DNA from: Echinarachnius parma
Taxonomy: Eukaryota; Echinodermata; Echinoidea; Clypeasteroida; Echinarachniidae
Length of the DNA: 64,000 bases
Reading direction: 5' to 3'
NCBI GenBank assembly: GCA_037951105.1
Contig: JBAMJV010002107.1
Location: forward strand, 124,001-188,000
A program made the position numbers and the translations under genes. Position 1 is the first letter of the stretch, and the number at the start of each line of letters is the position of its first letter. This document shows, piece after piece, positions 15,501 to 29,400 of this stretch. The notes beneath the pieces are model-generated. The model was given only the letters and a program-made list of their open reading frames with translations. It was not told where the DNA came from and did no database searches.

Positions 15501-18500
15501 GGATAGGCCTATACCTGCCAATTTCGCAGACCCCTAACAGTTATCCATATATCTTTCTTCATAATAACAATGCTAAACACACACACACGCACGCACACAC
15601 ACACACACACACATACACACACACACATATATATACACACACACACACACACACATACCATTTTTAATAAATATGAATTTAAATATTGTCTATCTCCAAT
15701 TTAATATCCTTTCAGATAATGGGGAAATCCAGGGCCGAGATCCAAAGGGCCTATAGAGAGAGAAAGAAGAAAAAGGATCCGAAATTCCTCGAAAAAGAAA
15801 GAAAAAGACAGGCGTACTATCGTGTTCCTGCTACACAGTTGAGCCAGTCAGCCCTTAAGGAAAGGAGGAGAAAAAGTCGTGAACATTGTAAAGCTTACAG
15901 AAAGAAGAGAAAGGCTATCAATGTCTCCTCGACGCCTGACGGTCCTGCTGTCCTGACTGACAAACGAAGGTCTCGTTCAGCTGATGAGTCCGATAAGCTT
16001 GTAGTCCAGTTTGCTTTTCCTCAGAGAAATACAAACAAAAAACGATCAAGAGCACTAAGAAAGGCAAACAAAACTCTAAAAGAAATATCTTCACAGAACG
16101 TTCGGCTGCGCAGGAAGCTAAAAACAGTACAGAAACGATGTGAGAGGCTTGTGAAGAAGAAAAAATCATCTGAGAAAGTCACAGAAGATATGACACCGCG
16201 GAGCAAAACAAAAGAAGAACTTAGACAGGCAAACATGGACAACAAAGCTGTACCACTATCGATTCGGAAAAAGCTTCAATTTTCGAATGTACTTGCTTAC
16301 CAAATTAAGCAGTCACACAGCAAGGCTTCGACCCAAAACAAGCAGCGAGAATTGCGAAAAGTCATTGCCGGGAAGATTGTCAAGAAATACAGATGCTTGG
16401 CTTCAATTCACAGAAACACTGGCATTAGACATTGCACATTACTCAAGACTGGAGAGCGACGTTCGCGCAATGCATCAATAAGAAAACTAATCGAAGAGAA
16501 GGTCGTCTCCTATTTTCAGCGAGATGATATCAGTCGATGTATGCCAGGAAAGAATGATGCCACAACCACTGAGAATCATCAGAAATCACAAAATCGCATT
16601 CTCACAGATTACTTGAGCAATATCTATGCAAGGTTTCGTTCTGACCATCCAGATACCATGATCTCTTTCTCCAAGTTTGCAAAACTCAGACCACCCCATG
16701 TAAAGCTAACATCATTTCTTTCTAGAAGTACGTGTCTTTGCACTATACACCAAAACATGGCGTTCAAACTGAAGTGTCTTCATTCACTGGGTGTTGATGT
16801 GTCCATGAATCCAGAATCAACTAGCAAGAAGGTCAATGCTGAAGAAATGACAGAAATGATATCACAGCTTGATGAAAAAACTGAGCTTGAATACGAAATC
16901 TGGAAGAAAGTAGATGTCAATGGAGTAAAAAAAATGAGAATAGAGAAGGAAAAGAAAAGCAGAGACAACTTCAGAGAAATGATGACAAAAGAATACGCTG
17001 CATTCCAGTCGCATGTAGACAGGGTAAAACAACAGTTCCATGCTTTGTCTGAGCTCAAGTCAAATCTTCCACAGAAACAGGTCATTGTCCAAATGGACTT
17101 TGCGGAAAATTTTGTTTGTCAAAGCGCACATGAAATCCAAAGTGCGTACTGGAATAGTACAAGCGTCACTCTCCATCCAGTTGTAGCTTACTACAAAGAT
17201 AACGAAAATAAGCTGCAGCATAAAAGCTTTGTCTTTGTATCTGACGTCAGTGAACACAATGCCAGGACTGTTGTTGCCATACTTCTCAAGTTAGTTCCCC
17301 TCCTCAAAGAACACATTCCAGAATTGACCAAAGTACATTATTGGACGGACAGTCCAAGTTCCCAGTACCGGAATAGATTTATCTTCCAGACGATCTGCAA
17401 GCATGGAGAGATGTTTGACGTAGAGGCTGCATGGAACTACTTCGAATGCGGACACGGAAAGGGGGTGTGCGATGGCATCGGTGGCACAGCTAAACGCCAG
17501 GCAGCGGATGCTGTCAAACAAGGCAAAGTCCTCATCCAAGATGCCACAGACTTCTTCAAATGGGCTTCAGACAACCAGAAAGAAATAACGTATCTTATGT
17601 ATTCCAGGGACGAATACAACGATGCATCGAAGATCGTGTCTTCATTTGACTGCCAAGCAGTGCCCGGGACGATGAAGGTGCATACTGTAGTCCCTGCCGA
17701 CAACAACTCCATACTCGTAAGACATGTGTCCTGCTACTGTCCCCAGTGCCTTGAAGGTAACAGTCGATGTGAAGGATGGGTGAAGCGGACGCTCAGGCCC
17801 AAAGGACAGATCTCCAAAGAAGGACCTATCACGACCGTCAACGACGGTGGCGAGGCATCAACTTCGATCAATACCATGAATGAGGGTGGCAAGGCATCAC
17901 ATTCGAAAGACAATATTTCGGTGGCTGCAGGAGAATATGTAGCTGCAATGTATGCAAATGAATGGTACCTTGGTAGAGTACTTGAAGTCGATGAAGAGGA
18001 CCAAGATGCACAAATGACTTTCATGGTAAATGTACGATCTAAACAGGGCACGAAATTCAAATGGCCACATCCATGCGATGAGCTTTGGATCCCCTTACAG
18101 GATGTGATCATCAAAGTAGCCCCTCCAACTCCGCTAGGAAAATCTGAGCGATTTTTTCAGATACCAAAGGAAACACTAGATCTCATTGAGAGTTTGAAGA
18201 CAAATGTTGACTAAATTCTGCTTTAAAACCAGCATATTACTTGCTCATGGACTCTTATTAATCAAGGTATATCTACACGTTATATGCTGAACTTTTGAGT
18301 TTTGAGTTTCCTTCTTTGAACTTGAATCATACTAAACTTACAATGAATTGGACTTGTTTTATAGCCTATGAATAAACTATGTGCCAGCAAGAGACAATGT
18401 ATACACTAATAATTTTGCTTTATTACAGGAAAAAAGTTGCTTGATTGATATTTCAACTAAAATAAATTGACCATAGACGCATCAGGTTTATCATGTTTAT

Positions 18501-21500
18501 GAGATTTTACTCTTTATTCAGTTTCTGAACTTCTACTTGAAAGTAATTTCTTCTGAATCAGATAAAGTTAAAACTAACTTTTTTATTGGCAATCCTGAGC
18601 TGATTATTTTTACTTGAAAATGAGGAGATTCACGAATAACAAGATAATTATCTTGTATGTATTTTCGGAGGGTAAGGAGAAAGAAGTTGGAGGACAGATA
18701 CGTTACGTCTTTTGATTGTTCGAGACGCGTTTGTTTAAAGTGCTTGGTTTCCATGTTGGATAATGATTCATAAGTATACAGTTAATACATAGTATTGCGT
18801 CTTTTGATGATATGTTTTAAGATCACAAAGTTGTTTCTAGATTAGAAATATGAACTATGTTGAATTTATTAACTCAAGGGCTTTGAAACATCAATGAACA
18901 ATTTTTTTCGCTTTACTGCGGAAGAAGACTATTATAAAGGTCGAAAATATTAAATTTACCATCCTCTTTTTAAACTTTAACACTTGACTTAAAATGTGAT
19001 GGGGCTTTGATCTTGTCTTTATTATCTTAAATGAGACAACAGATACGTTACCGTATACACAATGAGTGGATGAATGTACTCATAACCCAGTGTTATAAAT
19101 ATATACGTTTTATTTCAGTATTGATAATGATTATGGTAAATACAAGTTAAATCAGATATGTATTACATAGTAAAATGTTTGGAATAAAAACAATAATCTT
19201 TTATTTTGTGAGACTATACTATACATATTTACACCAAGAGTAACTTGTTGTTTCTAGATTAGAAATATGAACTATGTTGAATTTATTAACTCAAGGGCTT
19301 TGAAACATCAATGAACAATTTTTTTTCGCTTTACTGCGGAAGAAGACTATTATAAAGGTCGAAAATATTAAATTTACCATCCTCTTTTTAAACTTTAACA
19401 CTTGACTTAAAATGTGATGGGGCTTTGATCTTGTCTTATTATCTTAAATGAGACAACAGATACGTTACCGTATACACAATGAGTGGATGAATGTACTCAT
19501 AACCCAGTGGTTATACATATATACGTTTTATTTCAGTATTGAAATAATTATGGTAAATACAAGTTAAATCAGATATGTATTACACAGTAAAATGTTTGGA
19601 ATAAAAACAATAATCTTTTTATTTTGTGAGACTATACTATACATATTTACACCAAGAGTAACTATATATATATATATTATATATAAATATATATATATAT
19701 ATATACCTCTTTTTCATGGCAGTTTCATCTGGTGAAAAATGTTCCTAGGGAGAAATTTGCATTTTAAGTAAACAATCTGGAAATTCCCATTGATATTTGG
19801 TCTGTTCATACATAAACTTGATAAAAAAAAGTGAACTAGTATATATGTTACATAGTTAAGTATTTGAAAACAGATACGTTACCCTATACATGGTCATTTG
19901 TGGAGTAATCTTTACCAAATCTAAAGGTACTGCGTCTATGAATTATTTGTGTATATTGTTGTCTGTTTTACAGGCTTGAATTTCATGCTGCTTTAACATG
20001 CCTTCTGAGTTTTTGTGGACCAGAAACTCAAACTGAAATTAAACCAAACAAATGTTAGGCGATAAATCTTCTTTCCGTTCCCTTTTTCAGAGGTCAACTT
20101 AATATTGATCTTCATGTAAACGTCTTTAATGCCATAGGTTTTCAAAAAAAGATGTCTGGTTATTTGCAAGATGTCAGAAGCTGCCACTGTAACAAGTTAT
20201 ATGATATACAATGCAGATATTTTTACCTTAATCACAAGTTTGTTAAAAAATGACTTGCGGTGACGTATCTGTTAGCCTGTTAAATACTCATTTACAAGAG
20301 TCAATTTTGAGGTAATTTTCTGAAAAAATATGAGATGTTAAAAATCACCCGTTTGTTATTCCACGTTTGTCATGTATTAAAGTTTCAAATGACACGTTAT
20401 TTTCATGAGTTCTAAGGGGTCGTTATTTCACTTTGTCTCTATTAATGTTATAGCACTTAATTGGAGAATTCGCCAAATATCAAATTTGGGTTAACCAGAG
20501 CCTGTCATTTCATTTTGTTTTGCCCAAAATGCTTCAGCTTCAGGGGGCCCCCAGTGGGTACAGATTTCTGAATTTCAAATGTTGGCAGGTATGTAATAGC
20601 AGTCTGTCTTGTTATGAAGCCTGATTTCGAACATTACCGGTCTGAATGTTTTTTTAGTCGCGTCAGCTCAGTGTGCATTGCCTCATGGGCGGAATTTGCC
20701 AGTCAGTAGCTAAAGTGTAAGTGTAAGGGGGCCGACTCAACATGTTGAATTGGCCCCTACTGATCAGGCCCGACTCTAACCTAACTTAAAACCAGTCGGA
20801 TCGAGAAGTCTGCTCTGTGTAAAAAATGTATAAAATGTATGGATCTCCTTATATATTTGTTTTAAGCATACCATAATTACACTTTGAAAAAAGTAGGGCC
20901 TTTTCAAATTCTTAATCTCTTTGGTAAACAAATTTCAAATCAATAATTAAATTTCATATATTTTTTCTCCAGATGCCCGTCTCATCAAGTATTGCGGTCG
21001 CAGGCTCCTCGGCCATGAGAACTTCCGCGTCACCATAGCAACCACCGAGATGTTCCCCACCCTGAGCGCAAGAACGGCATCGGCTACGACAATAGTCAAC
21101 TACAAGGCTTCTCCAGAAATGTTGAGAGAGGAGCTGCTGGATAGGGCCTTTGCAAGGGTGATGCCCCAGCTATACCTTGAGAAGAAGAAGGTCCTAAGAG
21201 CCATCCAGCAGCACAAAGAAACACTGAAGGTTTGTGTCATATGCTTAGATAAACTTATTGGCTGATAGAAGAGTAATACAGTTATTGAACATTCACATGT
21301 CCACCCTAACCACCATACTTTTCAGTTGCAAGGTATAAATCTCCAAAAATATTCAGTGAAATAAACCAATTAATAGAAATTTAGCAAATTCAACTACAAG
21401 GCTTCTCCTGAAATGTTGAGAGAGGAGCTTCTGGATAGGGCCTTTGCAAGGGTGATGCCCCAGCTATACCTTGAGAAGAAGAAGGTCTTAAAGGGATCTA

Positions 21501-24500
21501 GTAACTTTGTTGAGATGTGCAAAAACTGATGAATGGTTGATGCAATGTATACTGTTGTTATCTCATATGTCCTCGGGGTATTGTGTGAAAATTTCAGGTC
21601 AAATGGACAATGTATGGCCAAGTAATGAGCGAAAATGCAAAGTGATATTGGGTGATATTCACCAACTCACTGCATTCACTTTGTACAGGGATGAAAATCT
21701 CGCCCGGAGATTTTCTTATCTAAATACTTCAATCATACATATCTTTGTAATGAAAGGGAAATTTGAAAAACCGAAAGCTGTCCCATGATTTTATTGTTAA
21801 TACGAATACAACAAGGTATAAAGGAACCGCTAGAATTACAATTTTATTTTGAGGATTTGGACAATGTTACTAAGTCCCTTTAAGAGCCATACAGCAACAC
21901 AAAGAAACACTGAAGGTTTGTGTCATATGTTTAGATAAACTTATTGGCTGATAGAAGAGTAATACAGTTATTGAACATTCACATGTCCACCCTAACCACC
22001 ATACTTTTCAGTTGCAAGGTATAAATCTCCAAAAATATTCAGTGAAATAAACCAATTAATAGAAATTTAGCAAATTCAACTACAAGGCTTCTCCTGAAAT
22101 GTTGAGAGAGGAGCTTCTGGATAGGGCCTTTGCTAGGGTGATGCCCCAGCTATACCTTGAGAAGAAGAAGGTCCTAAGAGCCATCCAACAGCACAAGGAA
22201 ACCCTGAAGGTTTGTACCAGACATATTGCCTTATAAAGTTTGTTTATCTCTGTGAGAATATGGGTTAAGACAGCTAGACCTTTGCTAGAGTGATGCCCCA
22301 GCTATACCTTGAGAAGAAGAAGTTCCTAAGAGCCATACAGCAGCACAAGGAAACACTGAAGGTTTGTACCAGACATATTGCCTTATAAAGTTTGTTTATC
22401 TCTGTGAGAATATGGGTTAAGACAGCTAGACCTTTGCTAGAGTGATGCCCCAGCTATACCTGGAGAAGAAGAAGGTCCTAAGAGCCATCCAACAGCACAA
22501 GGAAACACTGAAGGTTTGTACCAGACATATTGCCTTGATTTTATATCTCAGTAAGTGCTGGTTAATAATAATTCTTGTTTAAAAAAGGGTGAGAGTATTG
22601 GTTACGACAGCTAGGCAGTTGCAAGGGTGATGCCTCAGCTATACCTTGAGAAGAAGAAGGTCCTAAGAGCCATCCAGCAGCACAAAGAAACTCTAAAGGT
22701 TTGTGTCTTTTGTTCATGCAAACTTTTTGACCTAATAAAAAATTACAGGGCTTCTCCCGAATCAGAATCTCTCTGATATGATACAAAAACATTCATCGCT
22801 CTATTCCTGTTAGCACTTCATCTTCTGTGAGGTCGTGTCTTACATGGTTGTTATTCTTTTGCTAAGTTGTCTTAAGCTTTATATTACAGTTTCATTCAAA
22901 AGAATGATAAGTAAGTCTTAAAGACAGTCTGCAACAGACTTTACTTGACCATTTTTACCACAACAAAAGAGATGAATATTTCTAGTGATTTATTTTCCTC
23001 TTCATATTCAACCCTTTCACAGGTTTTGGAGGACAAGCTACTCCAAGTCCTGGAGGGTGAGGTGTCGTCCCAGGAGATCACGTCCCACACCGAGTACGTC
23101 AACGCCATCGTCGACCACAAGGAGGCCGTGTTCGCCCGTCTCGGCGAGGCGGAGAACGCCCTCTTGAGTCTTGAGCGCATCAGAGAGCAGCTGCTGCCGT
23201 TGTCGAAGCGCGGCGCCATGCTGTTCTCGGTTGTCCAGGCGCTGCGCGGCGTGAGGCGGGAGTACGGAGTATCGCTGCCAATGTTCCTGTGGATGTTTGA
23301 CCAAGCCGTGGGAGAAGAGTTACCACCCGACCTGGCTAGGGAGGAGGAATGGGATGATGTAAGTTTGTTTAATAGCTCTTATGTTTATTTTTTTGTTTGA
23401 TCATTTTCCTGTTTGAGTATGGCGTATCGCTGCCGATGATCTTTGGGATGTTTGACCATGCCTCTGGGAGCCAGGGTGCTGTGGGTGCTGCAGCACACCT
23501 TTACCAAAAACAGGGGTTGCGGGGATGCTGCAGCACCTCCACTTTTGTTTGACCAGGTGCTGACCTTGTCCATGACAACACCCCTCCCCCCACTTGCACA
23601 ACCTGCCCATACACAAATGAACCAAAGGCCAGGGACAGAGACCACTGCTAGTGTGGTGCCCTCTCAGGAAATGGGCACATGCTTCCATGACAATATTGTT
23701 GTTTTCACTAATTGTCTTTTGAATTTCAGGGGGGCGTTTCACAAAGATTCTAAGTTGAACATATTTCTAAGTTGGACCTAACTGTTATGGAAACACTCCC
23801 GGTACTATGTATCTAATCAATACCTGTTAAATTATTTCATTATTTCAGACCGGTACCGGTAGTGATGATGAAGACGAAGCGAGGGTGGTGCCCCCTCCCA
23901 GGATGGGGAGTGCCTCCACCAGGATCTCAGAGAGGAAGGTTGCCCAGGAGAACCAGGAGACACAACAGGGAGACCAGCAGGAGGGTGAAGAGAACAAGGA
24001 TGGTATGTTGACTTAAAGGGATTTGTTTTGTTTTTTGTAGTGTTCTTTATCCAGGTTAGCCTCTTCAGTGCTCTTTTTGCTCTGTTCTTCCAGAGGGACT
24101 TGCATCTAATATTACTATGTACAACTCGGCCATTTGATACACTTCTGCACTATATTGTGCACTTTCTCCACTCCCTGGGAAGCATTCCAGCAGGTGCTAC
24201 TTTATAGTGCACTCATGCTTTTGACACCCTCATGCATGCCAAGTACCCATATTGCACCTGGGCGGGGAGCAGCAATGTGGATAAACTGCCTTGCTGAAGG
24301 ACACTAGTGCTGTATTGGTGGCATCGATATGGGTTCGAACCCGGCTCCCGTGCTTGGCAGTCTAGCGCCTATCCGATCGTGCCACAACACCTCCAGTAAC
24401 ATTGTCAAAATACATAAAACTTCCTTTGAACTTTGTGGTTATCGCATACCTCGTTGTATTTGTATTACCAATAGAAGTATGGAACAGCCAGTTTTCAAAT

Positions 24501-26076
24501 TTCCAAAATTCTCTTTCCTCATAAGAAATCTTTATTAAAGTGATCTAGTAACATTGTCAAAATCCACAAAATTTACCTAGAAATCTCGCGGTTTTCACAA
24601 ATATTATTGTATTTGGATTACCAACTATAGAAGCATGTTTTGTTGTTGAGGTATTTATGATTGAAGTGTTCGTATTTGAAAGTCTCCCGGTGGTTATGTT
24701 TGATTTCTTAGCTTAGTTTCTCATTATGAATTTAGTTTTCCTCTTATACATATGTTTGTGGTGACTTTGATTCATCCAAGACTTTCCACACTTCAGTCCC
24801 AAACAAAGAAATCCTCGATGTATCCAGATTTATTTGCTCCTATGGGTGTCTAGCTGAATTGTAGAATTGAATGATACTCACCGTCATTTCTTGATTTTAT
24901 TTCTGTCTTCTCTCGAAGTTTATGGTGACGAAGCTGACTCGGATTCGGCCAAGACTCCCCGCACTTCAGTCCCAGACATTGCAATCAGCTTTATTATATG
25001 TTCCAATCCTATTGGTGTCTGAAATGTATAATTTAATGATACTCACTGTCATTTGCTTGATTTTATTTTTCTCTTCTCTCGAAGTTGATGGTGATGAAGC
25101 TGACTCGGATTCGGCCGAGACTCCCCGCACTTCAGTCCAAGACATAGCGATCCCTGATGTACCCAGCTTTATTATATGTTCCAATCCTATTGGTGTCTGA
25201 AATGTATAATTGAATGATATACTCACTGTCATTGCTTGATTTTATTTCTCTCTTCTCTCGAAGTTGACGGTGATGAAGCTGACTCGGATTCAGCCGAGAC
25301 TCCTCGCACTTCTGTCCAAGACATTGCAATCCCTGATGTACCCAGCTTTATTAAATGTTCCAATCCTATTGGTGTCTGAAATGTATAATTGAATGATATA
25401 CTCACTGTCATTGCTTGATTTTATTTCTCTCTTCTCTCGAAGTTGACGGTGATGAAGCTGACTCGGATTCAGCCGAGACTCCTCGCACTTCTGTCCAAGA
25501 CATTGCAATCCCTGATGTACCCAGCTTTATTAAATGTTCCAATCCTATTGGTGTCTGAAATGTATAATTGAATGATACTCACTGTCATTTCTTGATATTA
25601 TTTTCCTCTTCTCTCGAAGTTTACAGTGATGAAGCTGACTCGGATTTGGCAGAGACTCCCCGCACTTCAGTCCCAGACATAGCGATCCCTGATGTACCCA
25701 GCTTTATTATATGTTCCAATCCTATTGCTGTCTGAAATGTATAATTTAATGATACTCACTGTCATTTGCTTGATTTTATTTTTCTCTTCTCTCGAAGTTG
25801 ATGGTGACGAAGCCGACTCGGATTCAGCCGAGACTCCCCGCACTTCAGTCCCAGACATAGCGATTCCTGATGTACCCAGCTTCCCCACCGACGGAATGGA
25901 ATACAACAACCTGTCTGTCAACCAGGTCAAACAGCTGGTGGACTGCCTCACGCAGACGGTGTTCCAGAATGTCAGACAGTAAGTACAACCAACTAGAATA
26001 AGTTAAAAACAAAGTAACACAAACCAAATGGTAAATCATCGTCACCACTATCATCATCATCAACGTCATCTTCATC

Positions 26077-26111
<35 letters not shown>

Positions 26112-26159
26112 AATCTTCATCTTCATCTTCATCTTCTTCATCATCACCATCACCATCAC

Positions 26160-26218
<59 letters not shown>

Positions 26219-26306
26219 CCATCTTCATCACCATCATCATCATCATCATCATCATCGATCATCATCATCCACCATCTTCATCTTCATCTTCATCTTCTTC
26301 ATCATC

Positions 26307-26338
<32 letters not shown>

Positions 26339-26356
26339 CATCATCACCATCACCAC

Positions 26357-26403
<47 letters not shown>

Positions 26404-29400
26404 CCATCATCATCACCATCTTCATCATCATCATCATCATTATCATTATCATCATCATCATCAGGGATGCCAGTTTTCAGGCAAAATCCTGAATTTCAGG
26501 CAAAAACCTGAATTTCAGGCCCTGGGCACATACAAATTCAGGCTTTTGTACCATTTTGCACACAAACGAGATATCAAGACACAATTTTCAGGCTCTCGGC
26601 TTGCAGATCACTGGCATCCCTGCATCATCATCATCATCGCCATCTTCCTTATTACCATTGTCTCCTTTCACCAGCGTCTTTGTAATTGCTGTTATATTTA
26701 TCATTGTCATTGATCATTATCATTTTCAATTTCAGATCACTGTATGAAGACCATCGTCTCCTGTTTGCCACTCTGCTGTGCATCAACATCCAGTATGAGA
26801 CAACCAGCATATTTTCTGAGGAAGAATTGGCTCTGCTTCTACAAGGTAAGAAAGAGATATAAATTCTTTAATAACTAAAAAAAAGACTGAGTTAATGAAG
26901 ACATTATTCTAAATCTTAAAATATTTATCATAGTTTAGATCTTCTTGGGGGCTGATTTTCTTTTGCACGGTTTTGACCAGCTATCAGCACTTTATTTGAA
27001 TTTTCTTTTCTTATATATTTACATCACAATTTCATTAGACACTAGGTACTAGAGTTGTAACAATTGTTCAAACTGTTGTTTTACACCAGACCTGTTTGTA
27101 GATAACATTCATCTCTTTTGATTTGATTTATGCATTTATGGGTTGCATGACTGCATTTTGTTTAATTAATTTGTTTTTGTTGATTTCTATTATTTATGAA
27201 GTTTTAGCATTTTTTATGAAAGTTGTTGAAAAATCAAAGCAAAATTATAAAATAAAAATACAAACTGCTAGATAAGTATAGTTATATTTTGTTATATTCA
27301 TACTAACCTCAAGTGAGGATAAATTTGTTGGGCTTACTAATCATGGCTAACGTTATTAACGTTATCAAACAAAAATCAAGTTTTCATCAAAGCAGTTGAA
27401 GTGGTGTGGGCTACTTACATGTATATCACCCAAACCTGAACAAATCATTCTTTCTTCCATTGGTGATATATCTTGATTATTTTGTTACTCGCTAGGAAAT
27501 GCTGTTTTCAAGGAAAAAAATCAGACAGAGCCAGAAAAAGAAAGCAAAAAGTTTTTGCTATAAGTTGATAAATTCTTTCATTTAAAAAAAATTGCCTCAA
27601 GGAGTCATAATTATCTAGGATGATTTCCTGGCTTGAAGTTTATTTACCTGAAAATTTTTTGTTTGCTCTGTTTCATTTTAAAATTTAACTTTAATATTAT
27701 ATTTCCTCTCCCCAAATAGATCTTGATACCTGCCTTCAATTATAAAAATCTTTTCAATGTTATATTTTGGTTAATGGCATTTCATTTTGTTCTTTTTATA
27801 CATAAGAGTAGAATAGATTAAAGCAGTCTGTACATTTTAATCACTTAATTGTTACACATTTCTTTAAAAAAATCAAATTAAATTACTACTTTTAGATTAA
27901 TCTTTCAAGACCTCCTAATCTATTTAGTTCCTCTTTGTATAACTCTTCGTAATAGGACACAGCCTGTTTTCACCTTATTGCTGTGAAATTATCCTTCATT
28001 CTAAAATATTTTAGCATTTCAGGTCTTTATTTATGGATATGGATTATGGATTTAAATTTTGCATTTCTTAAGCAAATTAGAAATTTTGTTATGAATTGCA
28101 TGTTGATCACAAGATCTTGTTTTTGTTTCTTGCATGTTGTTTATTTCTTTTCCAAGAAATTAATATTTTGTTGACACCCTTTGATCCTAAAAAACCTCTT
28201 TCTCTCTTTTGTTTTCTGAAACATCTTTTGCACCCTTTACTTCAATCTACTTTTCACTCCCTTTCTGTGGCCGAAATAAAAACACAAATAAAGGTCGCTT
28301 ACCTTCTACTAAAACCAGCAACTTCCACCTGGGTTTCTTGGGAACTGTGCGCTCACAGCTGCCAAACGTTACAGGTGGGACTAACAACCAAAGACTATTA
28401 CTATAAACCAGGGTACTATTTAGACAAATTCCGCTTCTTATTTGCTCTTTCACTAATACGTTATGAAAACAATAATGTATCTCAAATATGCGGTTGCTTT
28501 TTGATAACTAGCATACAAATTATTTGTTGAAAAGTAATACAAACATTTGTCCAAAGTGACCCCGGTTTACAGTAAATCAGTTTGCCTTAATTGTTATGTA
28601 CATTTTCTTTTGTTGTTGGCTGATTAAGTAGAATAGTTTTGATTTCTTATAACATGTTTGATTTCCATGTGTTTAAAAGATGTTTGTTATTATTTTGTAT
28701 TAGAAAAACATATCCATTATTGATGTTAATTTAGTACTGGGATTTGCCTGTTAATGATTATATGAAGAATCCTTGCTACTCCACATTTACCAACATTCTA
28801 TGGATTATTGCATCAACCCTGCTTTGCAGATTAATAATTAATACAAACATTAAATTAAACAAATGTGTTGATTATACTATAGGAAGGTAAAATATGCTAT
28901 CATAGTTATATGTATACTGAAATACAAAGTATTAAGAAATACATGTAGGTATTATAACATATGATGTAAATGCAAACATTTGTTTTGGATTGAATCCTAT
29001 TACTTTGGAGAAAAGAACATTTATAAAGATAGAATTCCAGGCACATCAAGAAATTATTTCATTCTTCTTTTTTTTTGTTGGAACCCAATGGGTGATGTTA
29101 TTTACCAAATGGGTTAACATGTTACCAAGCATCCACACTAACCTTTGTTCTGTACTGGCCCGATCAGGCAAGTAAAATCATACATTTTGAAATTTTACTT
29201 GCCCCATTGTAAAATTTACTTGCCCTCTTACTTCGAGATGAGATTAACACATGTGAAATCACATTGTTCTCTTATAGTTGAACAATTATTTAGTTGCCCG
29301 ATCGGGCAAGCAAAATAGACAATTTATAAAATTTGACTTGCCCGACACCAATTTTTACTTGCCTGACACCAATTTTTACTTGCCCCGGGCAAGCGGGCAA

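Larger units (their letters stand above)
13861..20593 (+). mobile_element. Autonomous-looking DNA transposon, superfamily unassigned
   Basis: 6,733 bp bounded by a perfect 13-bp inverted repeat, CATACCTGCCAAC (13861-13873) and its complement (20581-20593), with 6-bp direct duplications TAATAG outside. Inside is one intact transposase-like gene in the middle. Both non-coding flanks carry copies of ACAGATACGTTACC (six left, five right). A further subterminal inverted repeat, GGCGAATTCTCC (14134-14145) versus GGAGAATTCGCC (20464-20475), with flanking AAGTGCTAT also shared, supports the limits. It lies in a host intron, in sense orientation. Duplication length and ends do not let me name a superfamily. 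Confidence 0.9.

Noticed and set aside
15686..15718. Upstream start of the transposase at 15686
   Set aside because: That codon is TTG and the stretch looks like an intron end (TATCCTTTCAG); ATG at 15719 is preferred.
17586..17595. TAACGTATCT inside the transposase gene as a twelfth motif copy
   Set aside because: Only a 10-base match and constrained by the coding sequence; probably chance.
13861..20593. P-element or Kolobok assignment for the 6.7-kb transposon
   Set aside because: P-type elements give 8-bp duplications and Kolobok uses TTAA; here it is 6 bp TAATAG and the protein lacks THAP-like features.
25845..26492. Long open frames of poly-Met, poly-Asp, poly-His or poly-Ile
   Set aside because: All are readings of the ATC microsatellite in different frames; no splice or coding support.
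27983..28530. Open frames of 63-144 codons in the 27-28 kb intron
   Set aside because: Composition follows the T-rich intron; no motif, splice support or repeat relation.
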